From Robertmurraya korlensis NBRC 107688 (GTDB taxonomy: Bacteria; Bacillota; Bacilli; Bacillales; Cytobacillaceae), in NCBI RefSeq assembly GCF_001591645.1, contig NZ_BCVH01000031.1:1-36496 (forward strand): a stretch of 36,496 nt of DNA, given 5' to 3'. Both the position numbers and the translations under genes were made by a program. Within the stretch, counting starts at the first letter, position 1, and the number at the start of each line of letters is the position of its first letter. A model generated the notes under the pieces. That model had not been told where the DNA came from. It saw nothing but the letters and a program-made list of their open reading frames with translations, and did no database searches. Of the stretch, positions 9,692-17,727 are shown one piece after another.

Positions 9692-10789
9692 TACGTTAAA
9701 TCGGAAATGGATGATATCTCCGTCTTTTACTTCGTATTCTTTCCCTTCCAAACGAACTTTACCAGCTTCCTTAGCAGCAGCCATTGTACCACCAGCTAGT
9801 AAATCTTCATAAGCAACGGTTTCTGCACGAATGAATCCACGCTCAAAATCAGAGTGAATGACTCCCGCACATTGAGGAGCCTTCATCCCTTTACGGAACG
9901 TCCATGCACGAACTTCCTGTACTCCAGCCGTAAAGTATGTTGCTAATCCTAGTAAATGGTAAGCCGCACGAATAAGCTGATCAAGTCCCGATTCCTCGAT
10001 ACCTAGCTCTGACAGGAACATTTCCTTCTCTTCGCCTTCAAGCTCCGCAATTTCTTCTTCTATCTTTGCACAAACGACAATTACTTGTGCATTGTCCTTT
10101 TCAGCAAACTCTCTTACTTTTTGAACATATTCATTTGAAGAAGGATCAGCAACGTCATCTTCACCTACGTTAGCTACATATAGTACAGGTTTGATGGTTA
10201 GCAAGTGAAGCTGCTTTACTACCTTCATTTGCTCTTCGGTAAACTCAACTGTACGAGCAGGCTTGTCTGCTTCAAAAGCTTCTTTAAGCTTTTCAAGGAT
10301 TTCCGCTTCAAATACAGCATCCTTATCCTTTTGCTTGGCCATTTTTCCAACACGTGCAAGTCTTTTTTCAACTGATTCAAGATCAGCTAAAATTAATTCA
10401 AGATTAATCGTTTCGATATCGTCAATAGGATCTACCTTACCCGATACGTGAGTGATATTATCATCAGCAAAGCATCGTACAACTTGGCAAATCGCGTCCA
10501 CTTCACGAATATGAGATAGGAACTTATTACCAAGTCCTTCCCCTTTGCTTGCACCCTTTACAATCCCAGCAATATCCGTAAATTCAAACGTTGTAGGAAC
10601 TGTTTTTTTCGGTTGTACAAGCTCTGTTAATTTTTCTAGTCTTTCATCAGGAACTTCAACAATTCCTACGTTAGGATCAATTGTACAGAATGGATAGTTA
10701 GCTGATTCTGCACCTGCTTGTGTAATCGCATTAAATAATGTAGATTTCCCCACGTTCGGTAAACCTACGATTCCTGCTGTTAGTGCCAT
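9689..10789 (-). CDS. ychF: Redox-regulated ATPase YchF (OLA1 family)
   Basis: Obg-related P-loop NTPase that prefers ATP and associates with ribosomes. The protein has 366 aa, the family length. G1 is GLPNVGKST (about 8-16), G3 is DIAG, and the NxxE motif NVGE replaces the usual NKxD, as expected for YchF. A coiled-coil insertion (about 125-200) and a C-terminal TGS domain (AWTFRKGMKAPQCAGVIHSD) follow. The GTG at 10798 lies within the SD region, so the ATG at 10789, eight bases after GAGGAG, is chosen. It has a good promoter at 10891-10919 and ends at a repeat remnant. Confidence 0.96.
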   Translation of the reverse strand: MALTAGIVGLPNVGKSTLFNAITQAGAESANYPFCTIDPNVGIVEVPDERLEKLTELVQPKKTVPTTFEFTDIAGIVKGASKGEGLGNKFLSHIREVDAICQVVRCFADDNITHVSGKVDPIDDIETINLELILADLESVEKRLARVGKMAKQKDKDAVFEAEILEKLKEAFEADKPARTVEFTEEQMKVVKQLHLLTIKPVLYVANVGEDDVADPSSNEYVQKVREFAEKDNAQVIVVCAKIEEEIAELEGEEKEMFLSELGIEESGLDQLIRAAYHLLGLATYFTAGVQEVRAWTFRKGMKAPQCAGVIHSDFERGFIRAETVAYEDLLAGGTMAAAKEAGKVRLEGKEYEVKDGDIIHFRFNV

Positions 10790-10890
10790 CCAAGTCACTC
10801 CTCATTTATATATTCGCACCAAAATTCGTCGATACAACTATATCAATTCAATTCATTTTTTCTAGTTTTAAAAGCCTTTAGCCTTAAACA

Positions 10891-10919
10891 ATTATAGAGA
10901 TATGAAGCCAAAAAAACAA
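10891..10919 (-). promoter_or_regulatory. Predicted sigma-A promoter of ychF
   Basis: On the minus strand TTGTTT (10914-10919), 17 bases and TATAAT (10891-10896). The -35 is five bases from the edge of structured repeat copy A. Confidence 0.65.
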
Positions 10920-10924
10920 GCGAA

Positions 10925-11041
10925 GAAAAGCGGAAGCAGCTCGGTAAGCCCGACAGGCATAAGTTGAAGCACGGAGGAAAGCCTGCCTTCTGGAGAGATT
11001 TAGCTTATGACCCCGAGGGGGCTAGCTGCTGGAGCTGGACA
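10925..11041 (+). repeat. Structured intergenic repeat, copy A
   Basis: A 117-bp element starting GAAAAGCGGA and ending GGAGCTGGACA, alignable over its full length with copy B (22985-23100). Nested inverted pairs are AGCAGC/GCTGCT, AGCCC/GGGCT and CATAAG/CTTATG, with an imperfect GGAAAGCC..CCTTC centre. It fills the gap between the ychF promoter and the yyaE-like terminator. The short ORF crossing it has no support. Confidence 0.85.
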
Positions 11042-11080
11042 AACAAGAAGAAGCCACCTAATTGGCAGCTTCTTCTTGTT
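11042..11080 (-). terminator. Hairpin terminating the molybdopterin oxidoreductase gene
   Basis: A 13-bp perfect stem AACAAGAAGAAGC/GCTTCTTCTTGTT surrounds the stop codon (11058-11060). The 5' arm on minus encodes the last residues (EQEEA). No long T run follows on either side, so efficiency is uncertain. Confidence 0.6.
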
Positions 11081-13082
11081 CTATTTTCCTTATATTTACC
11101 AAGCAATCATATAACGTACTTCCCAGTCCGTTATCTGATTCTTCACTTGGGGTGAGGAGATTGACCGACCCACCATATTTCTTCCAAATACCCTCATCTA
11201 TATTGATAGTATTAGGATGTGCATTGGAGAGGATATGAACATATCCTTTCACCTTTCCCCGATCATTCCATACTTCAATAAAATCATTTTCTGCTAGATT
11301 CAGACTCTCTGCAATATTTGAGGCCAATTCAACTTGAAGTTTTGGCTGTTGCGCAAATAAATGATAGTGTTGAGAATGGTTGGAGCGCATTGGATGAATC
11401 GTCAGTAGCTGATACGGATATTTCTTTGCTAAGTCAGGAGTTGTGACGATCGACTCATTTGGTAAGGATAAAGCCAGACGACCATCCTCTCCCTTTTGAA
11501 CCGCATGACTAGAAAGAAATTCATATTTCCCGCTAGGTGTTTTAAAATGGAAATCACTCCAAGGAACCTCATCTACCGGTAGCTCGACATGATGATCCTC
11601 TTTAAACGTTTGAAGGGTAATCCCTTTATCCTCTAAATGTTGAATGGCCATGGTCATCCATTCATCTCTAGTAAAGTTGAAATCCTCTCCAAATCCGAGT
11701 CGCTTTGCTAACTCTGTCCATATCCATAAATCGGATTTTGCTTCCCCAGGTGCTTCAACAAGCTTGGGGCCATAGTTCGCATAATGATGATACATGGAAG
11801 AATAATAAATATCTTCCTCTTCAAATGCTGTTGTTGTTGGAAGAATATAATCAGCCAGTTCTGCTGTATCTGTCATGAACGAATCAATGACTACTACTGT
11901 ATCAACAGAAGAAAATGCTTGAATCATCTCATTGGTATTGGGAACCTGAGCAATTGGATTCCCACAAGTAACAATGATCATATCAATCATTGGGTTAACC
12001 GCTTCTACAATCCCTTTTGCCTGCTTCATCATCGTAAAATTTCGAGCTTCTTTCCGTCGATCTTGTAATGTTAATTCACCGAGTTGGAAGCTCTGTCCAA
12101 CTTGCTTATTCGCATAATTCGCTCCACCGCCACGAATGCCAATATTTCCGCTTATCGCAACTAGCGCATCAATCAGGCGAATGGTATTTCCACCATTTCC
12201 ATACCTCTGCATACCTAAGCCTAAATAGGTTGATGTTGGACGATCTCCGTATAAATAAGCAAGCTCCGTTATTACATCTATTGAAACTTCTGTTATTCTA
12301 CTAATCTCATCTAGAGAAACGGTATCAATCAACTCATGAACATGGTCAAACCCAACCGTATATTTCTCAATAAAGTCGATATCAGCCAGTTTTAAACGCA
12401 AGAGTTCTTTCATCACTCCAACTGCCAAAAATCCATCTGTACCTGGCTTAACCGTAATATGTTTATTTGCAAGCTTCGCAGTTGCATTATATAACGGGTC
12501 AATTACATAGATTGTTGCTCCGTTTCGCTTTGCTTCTAGAAGTACAGAATAAAAATGCATGTTCGTTCTAGCTACATTTCTACCCCAAATAACGATGTTT
12601 TTGCTATTCAATACATCCCCTGGAGCATGACTGTAGGCATCGCCAAAGTCCCAGTTTTGCGCCTCAATCCCAGCCCCCCAACATAGGGAGCCAGTTAATT
12701 CAGTGACACCACCAAAGCAATTAAAGAAACGCTGGTCAAGATTTTTTAATAAACCTCCATTCGCATAATCATGACTATGCAAAATTGAGGTTGTTCCTTT
12801 TGTTCTTTTTAACCAGGACATCTTTTCAGCAATTTCATCAAGGGCCTGAGCCCATGATATCCTATGAAACTCATCATTCATTTTTTTTAAAGGATAAACA
12901 ATCCGGTCAGTAGAATTGGTTCTAGCTTCAAGCATCCGACCTCTACCACAAATTTTCCCTTTTGTAATCGGGTGGGTTTCATCGCCTTCCACCCGCGTTA
13001 CTTTTCCATCCTCAACTGTTACTTTGAATCCACAGCTGTCCCAGCAGTTTAACGGGCATGCAGAAGTATATGTTTTTGCCAT
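11058..13082 (-). CDS. yyaE: Molybdopterin-dependent oxidoreductase (YyaE-like)
   Basis: Member of the bis-MGD molybdenum oxidoreductases (formate dehydrogenase/polysulfide reductase superfamily), 674 aa, with no Tat or Sec signal, so cytoplasmic. An N-terminal [4Fe-4S] site is made by Cys 9, 13, 17 and 45 (CX3CX3CX27C). A Cys in GSLCWG at about residue 135 is a candidate molybdenum ligand. Molybdopterin-binding segments (IVIWGRNVARTN, YLGLGMQRYGNGG, GNPIAQVPN) and the C-terminal MoCo-binding domain (YPYQLLTIHP) are present. The ATG follows GTAGGGGG. B. subtilis has the homologue yyaE at this locus. Its physiological substrate is unknown. It has no membrane or electron-transfer subunit beside it. 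Confidence 0.85.
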   Translation of the reverse strand: MAKTYTSACPLNCWDSCGFKVTVEDGKVTRVEGDETHPITKGKICGRGRMLEARTNSTDRIVYPLKKMNDEFHRISWAQALDEIAEKMSWLKRTKGTTSILHSHDYANGGLLKNLDQRFFNCFGGVTELTGSLCWGAGIEAQNWDFGDAYSHAPGDVLNSKNIVIWGRNVARTNMHFYSVLLEAKRNGATIYVIDPLYNATAKLANKHITVKPGTDGFLAVGVMKELLRLKLADIDFIEKYTVGFDHVHELIDTVSLDEISRITEVSIDVITELAYLYGDRPTSTYLGLGMQRYGNGGNTIRLIDALVAISGNIGIRGGGANYANKQVGQSFQLGELTLQDRRKEARNFTMMKQAKGIVEAVNPMIDMIIVTCGNPIAQVPNTNEMIQAFSSVDTVVVIDSFMTDTAELADYILPTTTAFEEEDIYYSSMYHHYANYGPKLVEAPGEAKSDLWIWTELAKRLGFGEDFNFTRDEWMTMAIQHLEDKGITLQTFKEDHHVELPVDEVPWSDFHFKTPSGKYEFLSSHAVQKGEDGRLALSLPNESIVTTPDLAKKYPYQLLTIHPMRSNHSQHYHLFAQQPKLQVELASNIAESLNLAENDFIEVWNDRGKVKGYVHILSNAHPNTINIDEGIWKKYGGSVNLLTPSEESDNGLGSTLYDCLVNIRKIEQEEAAN

Positions 13083-13099
13083 TCTATCCCCCTACTTCT

Positions 13100-13297
13100 C
13101 TAGCTCTCCGCTCTTTCTAATACTTTTTTCATCTTACGTGAAAATTCCTTTCGAGGAATTAACACACTATGGTCACAGCCCACACATTTAATACGGATAT
13201 CCATCCCTAAACGAATGATTTTCCACCGATTGGCCCCACATGGGTGAGGTTTCTTCATTTCAACCACATCATTCAAATTAAATTCCTTTTGCTCCAA
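13100..13297 (-). CDS. yyzM: YyzM-like DUF951 zinc-ribbon protein
   Basis: Small protein of 65 aa from the TTG start. It contains VEMKKPHPCGANRW and KCVGCDHSVLIPR, with three Cys likely to bind zinc together with a His. It matches DUF951/YyzM, which is found next to ychF and mscS in many Firmicutes. Its function is unknown; a nucleic-acid role is a guess from size, charge and context. A GTG at 13306 overlaps the SD AGGAG, so the TTG at 13297, eight bases downstream, is preferred. It lies 11 bases after mscS and 17 before the oxidoreductase gene. Confidence 0.85.
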   Translation of the reverse strand: MEQKEFNLNDVVEMKKPHPCGANRWKIIRLGMDIRIKCVGCDHSVLIPRKEFSRKMKKVLERAES

Positions 13298-13308
13298 TGC
13301 TCTCACTC

Positions 13309-14199
13309 CTATTCATTTCCCAATGCCTTCTTAGGGGTTGCTTCTTCTTGACGTGAGTACATGACAAGGCGTGGATAAGGGATTTCAATACCATTTTCAT
13401 CTAGACAAGCTTTTAATTCCTTACGCAATGCACGAGCCACAATGAAATGCTTCATCGGCAACGTTTCTGCCACTATTCGCAGTACAACATCTGATGCAGC
13501 TAAATTTTGAACTCCTAGAATTTCAGGTGGTTTCACCATTTCTTCATATTTATCTGGCAAGCCAGCTAATAATTCTGTAATCACTTGTTCAGCTCTTGAA
13601 ATGTCTCCTTCATAGGAAAGACTTAAATCAACAACTGCCATACTATTATAAAGGGAAAAGTTCGTTACTTCAGTAATATTTCCATTCGGTAAAATATGGA
13701 GTTCCCCTGTCCATGTTTTCACTTTTGTTGTTCTTAATCCTATTTCCTCAACCGTTCCTTCGAACTGTCCAATACGAACAAAGTCGCCCACAGAGAATTG
13801 ATCTTCAAAAATAATAAAGAATCCTGTTATGATATCACGAACCAGGTTCTGAGCTCCAAAACCAACGGCAAGTCCTACGATCCCAGCCCCTGCTAGCATC
13901 GCACTTACATCTATGGTTAATGTTGATAATATCATCATAAATGCTATAAAGTACACTACATATGTGAGGACATTTTGAAGCAACTTTAATAATGTAGCTT
14001 CTCTTCGCTCCGATACACGTAATGGTGATCGTGTACGAACCTTAAAAACGTTATTGATCATCACTTTTCCTACTTTAATGAAAACACCTGAAAGGATAAG
14101 AATTGCTATGATTTTTAAGGCACCTAGTCCTAAGTCCACCCACATCTCTTCATTTGTTAATTTAGCTTGTAAATCTATCCAAATACTCTCTAAATTCAT
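13309..14199 (-). CDS. MscS-family mechanosensitive channel
   Basis: Small-conductance mechanosensitive channel homologue, 296 aa, releasing solutes during hypo-osmotic shock. Three transmembrane helices are visible: about 24-46, 73-95 and the pore-lining TM3 with Gly/Ala packing (GAGIVGLAVGFGAQNLVRD, about 103-121). Then come the beta domain (FSVGDFVRIGQFEGTVEEIGLRTTKV) and the cytoplasmic vestibule. The ATG at 14199 is preferred over the adjacent TTG at 14202 because of spacing to GAGGTG. It heads a unit mscS-yyzM-yyaE and is divergent from yyaC. Confidence 0.92.
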   Translation of the reverse strand: MNLESIWIDLQAKLTNEEMWVDLGLGALKIIAILILSGVFIKVGKVMINNVFKVRTRSPLRVSERREATLLKLLQNVLTYVVYFIAFMMILSTLTIDVSAMLAGAGIVGLAVGFGAQNLVRDIITGFFIIFEDQFSVGDFVRIGQFEGTVEEIGLRTTKVKTWTGELHILPNGNITEVTNFSLYNSMAVVDLSLSYEGDISRAEQVITELLAGLPDKYEEMVKPPEILGVQNLAASDVVLRIVAETLPMKHFIVARALRKELKACLDENGIEIPYPRLVMYSRQEEATPKKALGNE

Positions 14200-14387
14200 C
14201 AAATCACCTCTTCGTATATTGTTGGAGATTTTACTTATTTTATCAATTTCTACTCTTCCTTTGTAGTATAAAGGTTTATCTCCCCCAAATTACCTAATTT
14301 TCTACTAGCAAAGAGTTCCCTAGACCTGTCTAGTAAAATCGAACACATCCTTCTAACTACCCCTTTTCGAAATTACATAAACAGTAC

Positions 14388-14417
14388 GTATACAATTCGT
14401 TTTTCTTCCGTATACTG
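14388..14417 (+). promoter_or_regulatory. Candidate forespore promoter of yyaC
   Basis: GTATA (14388-14392) lies about 15 bases upstream of a CGTATACTG block (14409-14417), and the start codon lies about 30 bases further. The -35 fits the sigma-F/G type (GYWTA). The -10 fits only partly and could equally be a sigma-A TATACT. Sigma-F control is known for B. subtilis yyaC; here it is inferred. Confidence 0.35.
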
Positions 14418-14446
14418 TTACTACAATTTACGAAGGAGTGGACCCA

Positions 14447-15085
14447 GTGAACTTGAAATCTAGCTTTTTTGAAAAGAAAGAAGACAATGGTGCAAGGATT
14501 TCCTATGACGATCAACGCGCTTCTCATAAACTAGCAATTGAACTTGTTTCTATTCTACCAGTAGCTACCATTGAACGTCCGATTGTATTTGTATGTATTG
14601 GAACGGATCGTTCAACAGGTGATTCATTGGGGCCACTCGTCGGAACACTTCTGGAAGAAAAAAGAATGAACTCCTTCTATGTATACGGAACCCTTGAGGA
14701 CCCTATTCATGCAGTAAACTTAGTAGAAAAGCTGGAAGAAATAAAAGCAAAACACTTTAATCCTATCATTATTGCGATTGATGCTTGCTTAGGGCGTCTC
14801 AAAAGTGTCGGTTTCATTCAGCTCGTAGATGGCCCTGTTAAGCCAGGAGCCGGAGTAAATAAGGAACTTCCATCTGTTGGGGATTATCATATTACTGGAA
14901 TTGTTAATGTGAGTGGATTTATGGAGTACTTTGTCTTACAAAACACAAGACTGAATTTAGTTTTAAAAATGGCTAAAGTCATTGCGAATGGAATATATCA
15001 AGCAAGTATTACTTATCAACCTACCAATAAATGGAAGAGTATTGGAAGCCCCAACAAAACAGATGCGATTAGCGGAAGAGAATAA
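14447..15085 (+). CDS. yyaC: Sporulation protein YyaC (DUF1256)
   Basis: Putative spore protein of the hydrogenase-maturation-protease-like DUF1256 family, 212 aa. It contains FVCIGTDRSTGDSLGPLVG and AIDACLGR, whose acidic residues are in the positions of the metal site of HybD/GPR-like peptidases, and PGAGVNKELPSVGDYHITGIVNVSGFMEY. Homologues are made in the forespore in B. subtilis. The GTG at 14447 follows AAGGAG by eight bases; the GTG at 14438 is inside the SD. It is the only gene left of the origin on the plus strand, so it runs against the replication fork. It ends at a bidirectional terminator. Confidence 0.9.
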   Translation: MNLKSSFFEKKEDNGARISYDDQRASHKLAIELVSILPVATIERPIVFVCIGTDRSTGDSLGPLVGTLLEEKRMNSFYVYGTLEDPIHAVNLVEKLEEIKAKHFNPIIIAIDACLGRLKSVGFIQLVDGPVKPGAGVNKELPSVGDYHITGIVNVSGFMEYFVLQNTRLNLVLKMAKVIANGIYQASITYQPTNKWKSIGSPNKTDAISGRE

Positions 15086-15088
15086 AAG

Positions 15089-15118
15089 AAGAGGCCCCGG
15101 ACTAACAGGCCTCTTTTT
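15089..15118. terminator. Bidirectional terminator between yyaC and DUF554 gene
   Basis: The stem AAGAGGCC/GGCCTCTT (15089-15096 and 15108-15115) has a T run on plus and A-rich sequence on its left, so it can serve both converging genes. Confidence 0.85.
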
Positions 15119-15119
15119 G

Positions 15120-15836
15120 TTATCCTACTATATTTTTCATAAATGACATAATCGCTACAAGTAAGGCAACGACTAAAATACCCGGAAGCATATTAGCCAC
15201 TCGTATTTTTGTAATTCCTGTAATATTCAATCCGATCGCAAGGATCATTATTCCACCTGTAGCAGTCATTTCAGCTATAAAGCTGGTCATAAGTGCATCT
15301 GGTACTAACTGATCAATTTGTGTGGCAAAAGCAGCAATTGATCCTTGATATAGCATAACAGGGATAGCTGAAAAAATAACTCCGATACCAAGAGTAGTAG
15401 TCAGAATGAGTGCCGTAAACCCATCAATAATGGATTTTGTATATAAAACATCATGGTCACCACGAATACCGCTATCTAGTGCACCAATAATGGCCATCGC
15501 ACCTATAACAAAGATAAGAGTTGCCGTAACAAACCCCTCAGCAATACTTCCTTGCTGTGAGCCTCCTACCTTTATCTCAAGCCATGCTCCTAATGCATTC
15601 AATTTCCCATCTAAATCTAATAACTCCCCTAAAACTGAGCCAAACACAAGACTTATAATTACAATTAGGAAGTTTTCACTTTTTAATCCCATTTGAAGTC
15701 CCAATACGACAACAGCAAGGCCAATACTTACCATTACAGTCGTTTTCATTCTGTCAGGAATTTTGTGAAGTAGCTTTCCTAACAACGCCCCTATTACTAT
15801 TAACAAACCATTTACAAGAGTACCTAATAAAAACAT
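15120..15836 (-). CDS. DUF554 membrane protein (YqgA/YdfK family)
   Basis: Integral membrane protein of 238 aa with about seven hydrophobic segments. The N-terminus (FLLGTLVNGLLIVIGALLGKLL) and the glycine-rich segments GSVLGELLDLD, GALDSGIRGDHDVLYTKSIIDGF and ATGGIMILAIGLN are typical of DUF554. It is possibly a transporter; no substrate is established. The GTG at 15845 sits inside the SD (AGGTGA), so the ATG at 15836 is used. It is adjacent to spo0J but separated by a terminator, and it converges on yyaC. Confidence 0.85.
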   Translation of the reverse strand: MFLLGTLVNGLLIVIGALLGKLLHKIPDRMKTTVMVSIGLAVVVLGLQMGLKSENFLIVIISLVFGSVLGELLDLDGKLNALGAWLEIKVGGSQQGSIAEGFVTATLIFVIGAMAIIGALDSGIRGDHDVLYTKSIIDGFTALILTTTLGIGVIFSAIPVMLYQGSIAAFATQIDQLVPDALMTSFIAEMTATGGIMILAIGLNITGITKIRVANMLPGILVVALLVAIMSFMKNIVG

Positions 15837-15892
15837 ACGTTTCACCTATCATTATTATTTCATTTCTCGATTACACATGCTCTTGCAACTCA

Positions 15893-15924
15893 TAAAAAAA
15901 ACCATCCCATATGATGGTTTTTAG
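15893..15924 (-). terminator. Terminator of soj-spo0J
   Basis: On the minus strand AAAACCATC pairs with GATGGTTTT around ATATGG, followed by a long T run. Confidence 0.85.
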
Positions 15925-15939
15925 GACTTACTATGCAAT

Positions 15940-16797
15940 TTAATCTTCTTGATTATCATTTAATAACTCTAGAATTCTATCTAAATCATCTTTGGAGAAA
16001 AATTCGATTTCAATCTTTCCTTTATTTTTGGACTCTTTAATATTTACAGTTGTTCCAAATCTCTCACGCAAAAAGCTTTCTCGTTCTTTAATAAAAACAT
16101 TTTTCTCGGGCTTTGGCTTCTTTGTTTCACGTGAAACATTGTCATTCAACTGTTGAATGAGTTGCTCAAGTTGGCGAACATTTAAGCCTTCCTTCATCGT
16201 TTTTTCAGCAATTAGAGGCAATTTTTCTTTTTTTCGTAGACCTAGTAAAGCACGACCATGCCCCATAGAAATCTTACCGTCTGAAATAAGCTGTTGAATT
16301 TTAGGCGGAAGTGATAATAAACGCACAAAATTGGCAATATGCGGACGACTTTTTCCCAGTCTTTTGGCAAGCTGCTCTTGGGTTAGTGAGAGTTTTTCCA
16401 TTAGCAATTGATAGGCTGCAGCTTCTTCTATAGGCGTTAGGTCTTCCCTCTGCAGGTTCTCAAGTACGGCAAGCTCCATCATTTGTTGTTCCGTTAATTC
16501 ACGAATAACAACAGGAACTTTTTCAAGTCCTGCTTCTTTTGCTGCCCGAAAACGTCTTTCACCTACAACAATGTCATAACCCTTAATACTTTTTCTAACG
16601 ATAATTGGCTGTAAAATACCATGCTCAATTATGGATTGCTTTAGCTCCTCAATCGCCTCTTTAGTGAAGATTTTTCTCGGCTGATAAGGATTAGGGCGGA
16701 TTTCTTTCACACTAATATCCGTAATTGTTTCCTGTTTGCTTGGCTCCTCCATGTTTGCAAAGAACGCATTTAATCCTTTTCCGAGCCCTTTAGCCAT
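15940..16797 (-). CDS. spo0J: Chromosome partitioning protein ParB/Spo0J
   Basis: Binds parS, hydrolyses CTP to form a sliding clamp, loads SMC near the origin and stimulates Soj ATPase. The 285 aa protein has a ParB N-terminal CTPase domain (about 24-115, with RPNPYQPRK and the ERRFRAAKEAG CTP-binding motif), a central helix-turn-helix (LTQEQLAKRLGKSRPHIANFVRLL, about 137-160) and a C-terminal dimerisation domain. Its codons for NVSRET form a perfect parS site, as in B. subtilis spo0J. It overlaps soj by eight bases, so the two are translationally coupled. Confidence 0.97.
   Translation of the reverse strand: MAKGLGKGLNAFFANMEEPSKQETITDISVKEIRPNPYQPRKIFTKEAIEELKQSIIEHGILQPIIVRKSIKGYDIVVGERRFRAAKEAGLEKVPVVIRELTEQQMMELAVLENLQREDLTPIEEAAAYQLLMEKLSLTQEQLAKRLGKSRPHIANFVRLLSLPPKIQQLISDGKISMGHGRALLGLRKKEKLPLIAEKTMKEGLNVRQLEQLIQQLNDNVSRETKKPKPEKNVFIKERESFLRERFGTTVNIKESKNKGKIEIEFFSKDDLDRILELLNDNQED
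16123..16138. promoter_or_regulatory. parS: parS centromere site inside spo0J
   Basis: TGTTTCACGTGAAACA, identical to the site at 7369, lies within the spo0J reading frame and encodes part of NVSRET. B. subtilis has its strongest parS at the same place. It is about 9.8 kb from the DnaA-box cluster upstream of dnaA. Confidence 0.97.
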
Positions 16798-17551
16798 GCG
16801 AAACCACTTCCTTTGCCAAATCTAAATAGACTTCCGCACCTCTAGATTTTGGATCGTAAATGATAATCGGCTCCCCGTGACTTGGCGCTTCACTTAAGCG
16901 AATATTTCGGGGAATAATGGTTTTGTATACTTTATCTTGAAAATATTTTTTTACTTCCTCAATCACCTGTAGCCCTAAGTTCGTTCTAGCATCTAGCATC
17001 GTGAGAAGTACGCCTTCAATTTTTAAATCTTGATTTAAATGCTTCTGAACTAGGCGAACTGTATTTAAAAGTTGACTTAACCCCTCAAGTGCGTAAAATT
17101 CACACTGTACAGGGATAATAACAGCATCTGAAGCAGTTAATGCATTTAGAGTTAATAAGCCTAATGATGGTGGACAATCGATTATGACATAATCATAAGA
17201 TCCCTTTACTTCTTCAAGCGCTCTTTTTAATCTAACTTCTCTAGATATGGTTGGAACTAGTTCAATTTCTGCACCTGCTAACTGTATCGTAGCGGGGATA
17301 GCATATAGGTTTTCAACCGATGTCGGCATGATAACTTCCTTCGCCTCAACATCATCAACTAATACATCATATATACATTGCTCCACGTCGGCTTTTTCAA
17401 TACCAACACCACTTGTGGCATTACCTTGTGGATCAACATCAACTAGCAATACTTTTTTCCCTATATATGCTAAGCAGGCACCTAGGTTTACAGAAGTCGT
17501 TGTTTTTCCAACTCCTCCTTTTTGATTCGCTATTGCAATAACTTTCCCCAA
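16790..17551 (-). CDS. soj: Chromosome partitioning ATPase ParA/Soj
   Basis: Deviant Walker-type ATPase that works with Spo0J and, in B. subtilis, regulates DnaA directly. From the TTG at 17551 the protein has 253 aa, identical in length to B. subtilis Soj. It begins MGKVIAIANQKGGVGKTTT, with the signature Lys at 11 and the P-loop Lys at 16. Further motifs are DVDPQGNAT and YVIIDCPPSLGLLT. A GTG at 17560 would add three residues and lies in the SD (GGTAGGTG). It forms an operon with spo0J. Between it and noc lies the noc terminator. Confidence 0.96.
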   Translation of the reverse strand: MGKVIAIANQKGGVGKTTTSVNLGACLAYIGKKVLLVDVDPQGNATSGVGIEKADVEQCIYDVLVDDVEAKEVIMPTSVENLYAIPATIQLAGAEIELVPTISREVRLKRALEEVKGSYDYVIIDCPPSLGLLTLNALTASDAVIIPVQCEFYALEGLSQLLNTVRLVQKHLNQDLKIEGVLLTMLDARTNLGLQVIEEVKKYFQDKVYKTIIPRNIRLSEAPSHGEPIIIYDPKSRGAEVYLDLAKEVVSHG

Positions 17552-17691
17552 TGGTGACACCTACCTTTATCTTCAATAGTAACATTTGATAGTAAACTCT
17601 AACTGAGACAATCACGTATTCTATTCTATCATGAAAAAGATAGGAGAATCATTTTTTTTATTCCCCTATTATCTTATTTGAAAAAAATAAC

Positions 17692-17723
17692 AAAAAAAGA
17701 GAGAAGCTTAACAAAGCTTCTCT
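17692..17723 (-). terminator. Terminator of noc
   Basis: A 10-bp stem AGAGAAGCTT/AAGCTTCTCT (17700-17709 and 17714-17723) is followed by seven T on the minus strand, just past the noc stop. Confidence 0.85.
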
Positions 17724-17727
17724 TAAT

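Noticed and set aside
10964-11155. 63-aa plus-strand ORF
   Set aside because: It spans repeat copy A and the antisense of the oxidoreductase gene end; no SD.
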